NCBI GenBank assembly: GCA_029706075.1
Contig: JAINUG010000070.1
Coordinates: forward strand, 2,589,500-2,653,499
Reading direction: 5' to 3'
DNA: 64,000 bases
Source of the DNA: Aldrovandia affinis
Lineage: Eukaryota; Chordata; Actinopteri; Notacanthiformes; Halosauridae
Under the pieces are notes generated by a model. It was not told where the DNA came from and did not search any database. It saw nothing but the letters and a program-made list of their open reading frames with translations. Of the stretch, positions 57,254-64,000 are shown piece after piece (the stretch's first letter is position 1; each line of letters begins with the position of its first letter). A program made the translations under genes and the position numbers.

Positions 57254-58129
57254 ATGTGTCCTTTTAACACACTGTTTGATAATGATTTTGCACCAGAGAA
57301 GCGAGTGAAAAGCTCGCGCGTCATTAACAGCCAGACAGCGCAACAATTCGCCTCTAGATTTGTCAGCAACATAGCTTCCTGCCCAGACGATTTAGATCAC
57401 ATGGTTGATTTATTTAACTCCCATTGCTCTAATATTCTAGACGAGGTCGCTCCTATGGTAACCAGAAAGGTGTTAGCGGTAAACCGTACTCCTTGGTTTA
57501 ATGAGAAGATTTACGAGCTTAGACGTAAATGTCGCAAAATAGAGCGCCTCTGGAAATCTACCCATCTCCATGTGCACCGCCTCTATTTAAAGGACCTTAT
57601 GTCTGACTTCAACAGCATGGTTAAAGAAGCCAGGGCTGCCTATTTTTCTGAGATAATCATCTCGAGTAAGCATCCCAGCATCCTGTTTAAGACAATTAAT
57701 AGCATTGTCAGCTCTCCTCTTCCTTCCATTCCTGTTTTTTCTAATAACGACTGTAATGACTTTCTTTTGTTCTTTGTAAAGAAGGTTGCAGATGTGAGAG
57801 CTAGCATACCCCCCTCTCCCTTTCTCCCCCCAACCCTCCCTCCCCTCCCTCCTCACCCCCCTCCCCCCTGCCTCACCACTTGCCCAGCTAGCCTGTCACC
57901 TCTGAGTTGTTTTGCCCCAATCTCCCTGCTTGATTTAATTGACATAGTTGGCTCCATGAAAGTCTCCTCCAGTCCTTTAGATATTATTCCCACCTCCATG
58001 CTGAAAGAAGCAATCAGCTCTATCGGGCCTGCTTTGCTCTCCATCATAAACCTCTCCCTTGTTTCTGGCTGCGTTCCTCATATTTTAAGCATGCTGTTGT
58101 CGCGCCTCTTCTTAAGAAACCCAATCTAG
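57254..58129 (+). pseudogene. L2 LINE ORF2 linker between endonuclease and RT
   Basis: 291-codon frame: FDNDFAPEKRVKSSRVINSQ, TAQQFASRFVSN, MVTRKVLAVNRTPWFNEKIY, ELRRKCRKIERLWKSTHLHV, EARAAYFSEIIISSKHPSIL and SSSPLDIIPTSMLKEAISSI. These are the standard L2 blocks between endonuclease and RT, ending just before RT. Residues about 190-220 form an unusually long Pro/Ser run (PPTLPPLPPHPPPP) coded by a C-rich tract at 57811-57871, probably slippage-expanded. Confidence 0.85.
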
Positions 58130-58320
58130 ACCCCTCCCATCCAAAAAACTATAGGCCCATCTCCAAGCTGCCTTTCTTCTCCAAAATACTAGAAAAGGTT
58201 GTTGCTATCCAGCTTGGCTCCTTTCTGTCCAACTCAAACATCCTGGATAAATACCAATCTGGCTTCCGCACTAAACATTCCACCGAAACCGCTCTCCTCA
58301 GGGTTTCTAACGATATCCTC

Positions 58321-58900
58321 ATGGCTGCAGACACAGGTGAATGCGCCGTGTTGGTCATGCTAGATCTTAGCGCAGCATTTGATACGGTAGACCACGGTGT
58401 CATGCTGGCTAGGCTCAGAGAGTGGGTCGGCATTTCAGGGAGAGCTCTGGACTGGTTCGCCTCCTACCTCAGAGAACGGTCATTCTCTGTGGCTGTTGGT
58501 CCTTTCACCTCTGACCCTGCTTCCCTTCCTGCGGCGTCCCACAGGGTTCTATTCTGGCCCCGCTCCTTTTCGCCTTGTACATGCTTCCTCTTGGCTCCAT
58601 TATCAGCAGCTTTAAGGGTGTGTCTTACCACTGCTATGCTGACGACATCCAGCTGTATGTTTCTTTTACACCTCAGAACATGCAGAAGATCAGCACCCTT
58701 CTTGACTGTCTGACTGCCATCGAGCGCTGGATGTCGAGTAACTTCCTCCAGTTAAATGCGGCCAAGACGGAAGTACTGATTGTTGCTTCAGACACCATAG
58801 CAACCAAGGTGAAAAACCAAATGGGGCCCCTCATGTCAAATATCCGCCCCATATCCGAAATCTTGGTGTGATTTTTGACCAGGCCATGAACTTAGACAGT
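58321..58900 (+). pseudogene. L2 LINE reverse-transcriptase palm
   Basis: Contains motif A (MLDLSAAFDTVDHGVMLARL) near 58350-58400, motif B' remains ([18 protein letters not shown]) near 58533-58580 in a shifted frame and motif C ([12 protein letters not shown]) near 58631-58666. The catalytic Asp residues of both palm motifs are retained, so it decayed by frameshift and not at the active site. Confidence 0.85.
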
Positions 58901-59951
58901 CATGTGTCCTCACTGACCCAAACTGCTTTTTCCATCTTCGCAATATCGCCAGACTCAGGTCCATTGTATCCCACGCCGAACTCGAAATGGCGGTCCACGC
59001 TTTCATATCATCTCGGCTGGACTACTGCAACTCTCTTTTCACCTGTCTGAGTAAAACCTCCGTTCATCGTCTTCAGCTGGTTCAAAACGCCGCTGCCCGC
59101 TTACTCACCAGGTCCAAAAGTCCTGTTCTATTACCCCCATTCTGGCCTCGTTGCACTGGTTACCGATTCCGTTCAGGATCCAGTACAAGATCCTGTTGAC
59201 CACGTACAAAGCTCTAAATAATCACGCCCCTGCCTACATCTGCGACCTCATTACTCCACACCACACCACCCGCTCCCTGAGGTCCTCTAACCAGGGTCTC
59301 CTGGCAGTGCCCAGGACCCGACTCAAGACCAAGGGGACAGAGCATTCGGGGTGGTCGCTCCAAGGCTGTGGAACTCACTGCCCCCAAATCTGAAATCTGC
59401 AGCTACACTTAACGTGTTCAAAGGGCACCTGAAGACGTTCCTTTTCAGGCAGGCTTTTGCGTAGTGTCAGTTCTATCTCTCTCTCGTATATTTTTAATTT
59501 TTGCTGCTCTTGACAGCAGCCTTTGTCTGCACTCTGACACTAGGGCCACTGTGTTCTGTGTCCAGCTGCACACTCTGTGTTTTAGCAGTGGTAACTTAGG
59601 GTGCCTTAGGGTTAGGGTTTGTATTGTATTGTTAGGAGTTTGTAGGGTAGGGTTTGTATTGTATTGTGCTATGTGTTTTAGCAGTTTGTGTTTTAGCAGT
59701 GTTCTGTGTTTTTAGCAGCAGTCTGTGCTTTTCAATGTTGGTATTGTACTATGTCTCTGCGCTTTCCGCAGTACCCAGTTTTTTTTTTTTTTTTTTTTTG
59801 GTGTGTCTGCTTTTGCATGATCTGCTGTGCCTTTAGCATTGTTCAATGTTTTTGTGTCTCACATTTATGGATTTTTATGCTCTGTAAAGCACTCTGTGCA
59901 TTCGTGCTGGGAGGGGTGCTATATAAATAAACCCTTACTTACTTACTTACT

Positions 59952-61804
59952 ATGTATTACTTCAACAGTAGTCCCCAGCAGTCTTGTTAAATTGCATTGC
60001 GCTGCCTATTCCTGTGTTAATTATCTATGACACTTGAATCTTGACACTTGATGGCATCTATGGATTGTCTGGACACAACACCCTCAACTTTATGGTCTGG
60101 GCACCTCCTGAGAAACACGGGACGATGACTGTGTACAGCAAGGCTTTGGTGAAGTAATTTGGCTTTGAATGGTTATTGTATTGTATCATCCAATTAATTG
60201 TTATGATAATATTATTATTCTTCATCATCATCATCATTTATATGTAATTTGCCTGAGTGTATAATAAATGTAATTACTCTATCAGGAACCACCTTCAATT
60301 AGTCCAGGTCTATTTAAATGTTATCAAACAGCCGCCAGACAGCGGGAATCAGAGTTAATCTATTACTAAAGTTAACCAAACTGTGTTTGCGAATAAAAAA
60401 ACAAAAACAATAGCAATTATTTATGAGAAAAAGTCAAGGACAAATGTGGATATTGAATGTAATATGGACATGTGAGCAGCATTATATATTATTATATTAT
60501 TATAGATGGGGCATTAACGCTGTGTCCTACAGCAAGGAAGTTAATTAGCTTTGCTTTAGTAAATGTCCAGTTACGAACGGCTGCTGTGTCACCCTGGGTG
60601 TGGACATTCACTTCAGTCACTAAATAAGTGTGTTTTAACACAATAAGCTGAAGCTAACAGAAGGGTACCGGGGGGGGCTTTTTACATTTTTCAATTTTAG
60701 CTTATAATGAATCTTCTGTCCGTGTCTGAAATCCAGACCTAGAATCATGCTGAAATGTTTGCCTATGTTGTCCCTTTCAAAAGCGGGCTCTGCTTCAAAC
60801 ATTCTCCATTCACACGGGATGATGGGGGCGGGGGGGGCGACTGTGATAAACACACCCAGATGATGACAGGTGATCCAGGGTTCCCCCAGTAACCTATGCC
60901 ACTAATTAAACACATTTTACAGTCCTTTCAAGGTCCCATTCCTACAAATTGAAGGACTCGTAAAAAGCGGTATAGTGGCTACATCACAAGTGTCGCGGCC
61001 CATCTATAAAGCAATTTAAAAATGACCTGAACGTCCCTGGAAATGAATTCTGGCACAGGATCAACTCTTTCAGGCCCAGTCCAAACCCTATCTATTTTGA
61101 GTAGAATGTGGATTCTGATCCAGGAAACACTTCTAAAGGGCATCCGTTATGTATAATGTGGACGTGAAGCTCTGTTCAAGATAATCTTGAGACACAAAAA
61201 AAGTACATCCTCCAAAATTAATTTTTTTCAAGGCCTTTAAAGAACTCAGCTTTGTATTTTTCAAAATTTTCGGATTTTCAAGGATTCTCAGGGAGCAGGG
61301 GAACGATGTTGAACTGTTCTCCAGTCAGGTCTGAAAGCCTGGTGACTAATACTCTGCACCTAGAGACAGTCACTGTAAAAGAGGGCTGACAGTCAATGTG
61401 TAGATACTAGACTCTGACACTCTCTCTCTCGCTCTCTCTCTGTCTTCAGCAGCTCATGAGTGGAAGACGTCGGCCCCATCGAGCACCTGCCCATACGATC
61501 ACCTTTCTCTCCTCAGAGTTTCTCCTCTGATGTACAGCTTTGCTGCCGAACGCACTGCATGCAGTTCAGCCCAGGATAAAAAATGCAGAGGCTGCAAACG
61601 CAGGCATGGTGAACTTGCTGGTGGAAGCAGAATCAGGTGACACGCTATCAGTCATGGGACGAGCGGAGAGCAGATACCGTACAGCATTACGGCGCTTTAT
61701 CCCTGTGCAAATAAGGGCCTTGTAACTGGATACGTGTTTATTGTTCCTCCCTTTTCCTCAGAAACAGGAAATTCCTGCTCTGTTTTCCAGACTTAAAATT
61801 CTAC
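59952..61804. other. ctnnd2 upstream intron, no gene recognised
   Basis: Short (ATT)n near 60480-60500 and a CT tract (CTCTCTCTCGCTCTCTCTCT) near 61420. No coding exon with a usable splice frame recognised. Confidence 0.5.
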
Positions 61805-61985
61805 ACATTATTCGCTTAGCAGACGCCCTTGGCCAAGGTGACTAACCTCCAGCTTATGCTTTCACACATCTGCCGCTTGATGCCGCTCACTATGGGCTCC
61901 TGTTTGGGCTGAGAACCTTGCTCATGGGTGAAGCAGCAGTGCGCCATAAAACAGGATTTGAGCCTGCGACCTAATGGTCACGAGT
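61805..61985 (-). mobile_element. SINE-type repeat (family S6)
   Basis: On the plus strand TTAGCAGACGCCCTTGGCCA at one end and GCAGCAGTGCGCCATAAAAC, then GATTTGAGCCTGCGACC (reverse B box) at the other. Relative of 34790-34925, read on the minus strand. Confidence 0.55.
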
Positions 61986-62498
61986 TCACCTTGCTGATGG
62001 GCACAGCTTCACGGCTGAGACATTCAGGGATATATATGTAAGGAATAATAAACCACAACCCGTTAGTTTTCTCTGGATATATATGCACACCTGGTGGTAG
62101 TGCTCCCACCCCACAACCTACCTTCCATAATAAGAAATTAATAAAAGTGAATTCAAATAGAAGTGAAGACCAGCATTCAAGCAATCAAAATAAAAAGGGA
62201 GTGATATTGAAGAAAGTTTGTTGGATGCTGACGTTTATTCCAGTCATATGCAGTCAAGAGCAAAGACAGAATGATAGCAAAAAGCCTGTTAGCTTGAGTC
62301 AAGATTATCTTAAAGATTGATCTTGCAATCAATGGCAAGATTACAAAACGATCTTAGATAACTAAGTAATTAATGTTAGCTAACTTAGCAAGTTGTATTT
62401 TATCATTTATGTGTGGCAAGTAGCCACACATACTCCTGTGCATTCTCTGCATATACGTATACACACTTCTGGGGTATTAAAACATGGTTTATTACTTG

Positions 62499-62500
<2 letters not shown>
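61986..62500. other. intronic DNA, no gene recognised
   Basis: Nothing recognised. Confidence 0.5.
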
Positions 62501-62573
<73 letters not shown>

Positions 62574-62601
62574 TGTGTGTGCACATGTGTGTGTGTGTGT
62601 G
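62501..62601. repeat. (TA)n(CA)n(GT)n compound microsatellite
   Basis: (TA) of about 12 units, ACACACA, then GT of more than 20 units with ATGTG interruptions. The ACACACAGTGTGTGT junction is itself palindromic. Confidence 0.95.
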
Positions 62602-62924
62602 GGTTCTCTTTAGCCTGAACACATAATGATTTGACTCAACTAATTACTTCATCAAAGGCCACCCTAGGCTCTTACCTCACTATTCTCATTTTAGCGTGGA
62701 TTTCTAATTAAACCTTGAAATTGAGTTTTCAGGAAAAGATTATAGTGAATCCCCAGGTAAGAGTTAAGTTGGAGGACACAGCCAATCACAAGTTGGTCCT
62801 CAAAGAAGCCGATTTAAAAATTCTCATTACGTCCAAACTCACTTTCCTCGGGTGTCTTTTAAATGAAGATATTTAAACACTCCTTCGGGTTCACAGATTG
62901 TGCGTCTCTTTCTTAAGTCGTTTT
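62602..62924. other. intronic DNA, no gene recognised
   Basis: Nothing recognised. Confidence 0.5.
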
Positions 62925-63185
62925 TTAAATTTATCACCTATTCTCTCCCGAGTCATATTAGCCAAGTCAAATCCTCAAGCCCACCCCAGTTACAGTCGGT
63001 CACATTTGTAAGCCTGTTCTCTGTCAATGAAAGAGCAGGGACAGGTGCACGTTCTCCTCCAAGGTGGCACACGGCAAGCAGAAAGCCTCTTTTCACTCCG
63101 CAGTCTGCCCGTTGAGCTGCGCAGACATTGCACCGGAGGACAACATTGCACGTGCATCTGGCGCAGAGAGATTGCAGATGGCTAA
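62925..63185 (-). mobile_element. SINE-type repeat (family S4) fragment
   Basis: Parallel to 29590-29800: an A-rich/TTTAAATTTATCACC tail side, TTCTCTCCC, GCACGTTCTCCTCCAAGGT, TTTTCACTCCGCAGTCTG and CCGGAGGACAACATTGCACG. Confidence 0.6.
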
Positions 63186-63274
63186 TCTAGCAAAGGAGTG
63201 ACAAGATGGGGAGAGATTGTGCATCTTTTAAAGTACGCTGGTAGAAACCCGCTAAACGGGAGCTCACGGTGTTG

Positions 63275-63470
63275 TATCAATGTGTGGCCTTTGCTATTAG
63301 AGCAGCGATGTGCCTTATGGCCCAAATTGAATCCTAACTGTGCCAGTGTGGCCAGGAGTCCCACCAGGCAACACAGAATTGAGCATAGCATCACCCAGGA
63401 AGAGAGGGTTTCAGGTGGCAGGGCATTCCCCATCTCATCACCCCACAACAACAACTCCTTTGGTTAGTCA
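63275..63470 (+). mobile_element. diverged SINE fragment (S2-like)
   Basis: TGTGGCCTTTGCTATTAGAG, AACTGTGCCAGTGTGGCCAG, GAGTCCCACCAGGC and GGTTTCAGGTGGCAGGGC resemble the S2 body at 27075-27200 with many changes. Confidence 0.4.
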
Positions 63471-64000
63471 GGCACCAACTGTGCAAGACCTGTAGTCCAT
63501 ATTGGCTGCGTAGCTCAGTTGGCAGACCAACCAATTCACAGTAATTTAGAATTTTTTGCTCAATTTTTTGAAAGTTGGAACACCTGTTCCCAAAGATATG
63601 TGCTCAAGGTTTAACTACATATTTTCCCCTAATGGCTCGTAAATGACGTCTGTGTTGCAACAGCAGGTCAAGAATGGGTACGTATATAACAGTGGGCAAC
63701 ACTGAGCCACCAGAGAACAGCTTATAGACAGTAGCAGCAGTAGTATTCTGTAACATTTCAGTTCATATTCAATCAGAAACATGCTTTCAGGGATTGATGG
63801 AAAAGGTCACAGTTCAAAAGGCCTGTCACCCTCCTGTTTGGAAATGACCCAAGAGAAAAGGTGTGAATTCAATGAAGTTTGTAAAATGAAGGCCCTTCCC
63901 CTTTTTATTACAATTTTTTTCTAGTGGTTGCACGAAATGTACTCTTTATCCCATTCCAATCTTAGGTGTTGAAATGGTTTGTTTCAAACCACTGGTAGGA
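63471..64000. other. intronic DNA at the window end
   Basis: Includes a tRNA-like scrap (GCTGCGTAGCTCAGTTGGCA) at about 63504 without a B box. No gene recognised. Confidence 0.45.

Larger units (their letters stand above)
56100..59951 (+). mobile_element. L2-type LINE, nearly full length (3.85 kb), inactive
   Basis: Opens with CCAAGATGGCCGCGCC (YY1-like promoter motif) and a first ATG at 56117. Order: N-terminal segment (56117-56482), an APE endonuclease region (about 56650-57260: FLIYRPPGRNASF; GDFNIHVND-type block, FVQHVSGPTHVKGNTLDL, ELSVSDHKCV), linker, then RT (about 58080-58900: [76 protein letters not shown]), then the L2 C-terminal blocks (SRLDYCNSLF, LQLVQNAAARLLT, LHWLPIPFRIQYK, WNSLPP). 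The 3' end is GCTATATAAATAAACCCTTA plus (CTTA)n. Several frameshifts and stops break the frame. It is the most complete LINE here. Confidence 0.9.

Noticed and set aside
54451-64000. Search for the ctnnd2 first coding exon (MFARKPPG-like) on the minus strand
   Set aside because: No match with a splice donor found; it is probably outside the window.

Overview
The window is 64 kb of vertebrate nuclear DNA, almost certainly from a ray-finned fish. It is AT-rich, full of Tc1-like transposons, CR1 and L2 LINEs and tRNA-headed SINEs with the tails typical of fish, and has long CA/GT microsatellites. Intron-rich gene structure rules out a prokaryote. The repeat mix is compatible with an early-branching teleost such as an eel or tarpon relative, but that is a weak inference and the species cannot be fixed from the window.

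The only host gene I can support is ctnnd2 (delta-2 catenin, a neuronal armadillo-repeat protein), read from the minus strand. Two consecutive coding exons are visible: 54317-54450 (ends in ...[10 protein letters not shown]) and 18072-18184 (starts [16 protein letters not shown]..., the N-terminal coiled coil). Both have clean AG/GT splice sites and compatible phases, and together they give a continuous protein stretch matching the N terminus of vertebrate CTNND2. The intron between them is 36.1 kb. The rest of the window is upstream intron (54451-64000) and downstream intron (1-18071). Neither the first coding exon nor the exon after 18072 was found.

Layout: 463-5198 is an old Tc1-like transposon that took three later insertions (a SINE, a second Tc1 and the end of an LTR-type element). 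7.2-7.5 kb, 15.6-16.6 kb and 18.8-19.3 kb are CR1 3' ends. 9.9-14.1 kb has a CTCF-like site, a CpG-richer patch and two tRNA-type SINEs. The exon at 18.1 kb is flanked by a SINE and a long CA/GT tract. 21.2-21.7 kb is a GC-richer block that could be regulatory. 22.1-25.4 kb is a Tc1 element split by a 2512-bp solo LTR with a perfect 5-bp target duplication. 26.2-26.7 kb is a VNTR. 27.0-28.5 kb is a SINE split by a long-TIR Tc1 element. 32.7-34.7 kb is a Tc1-like element split by an L2. 35-42 kb has SINEs and an LTR-like repeat, and 42.3-42.9 kb is a mosaic of SINE pieces and TTGAA arrays. 50.9-51.8 kb is a shortened piggyBac element. 52.6-54.1 kb is a minisatellite split by an L2. 56.1-59.95 kb is a nearly full-length L2-type LINE. 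The remainder is unassigned intron.

All six recognisable LINE pieces lie on the plus strand, antisense to ctnnd2. The most interesting points are the UG-rich setting of the 18.1 kb splice acceptor, the long solo LTR carrying a core-perfect CTCF motif, and a Tc1 end that appears to have been overwritten by its own flanking sequence. I saw no clear new multi-gene system.
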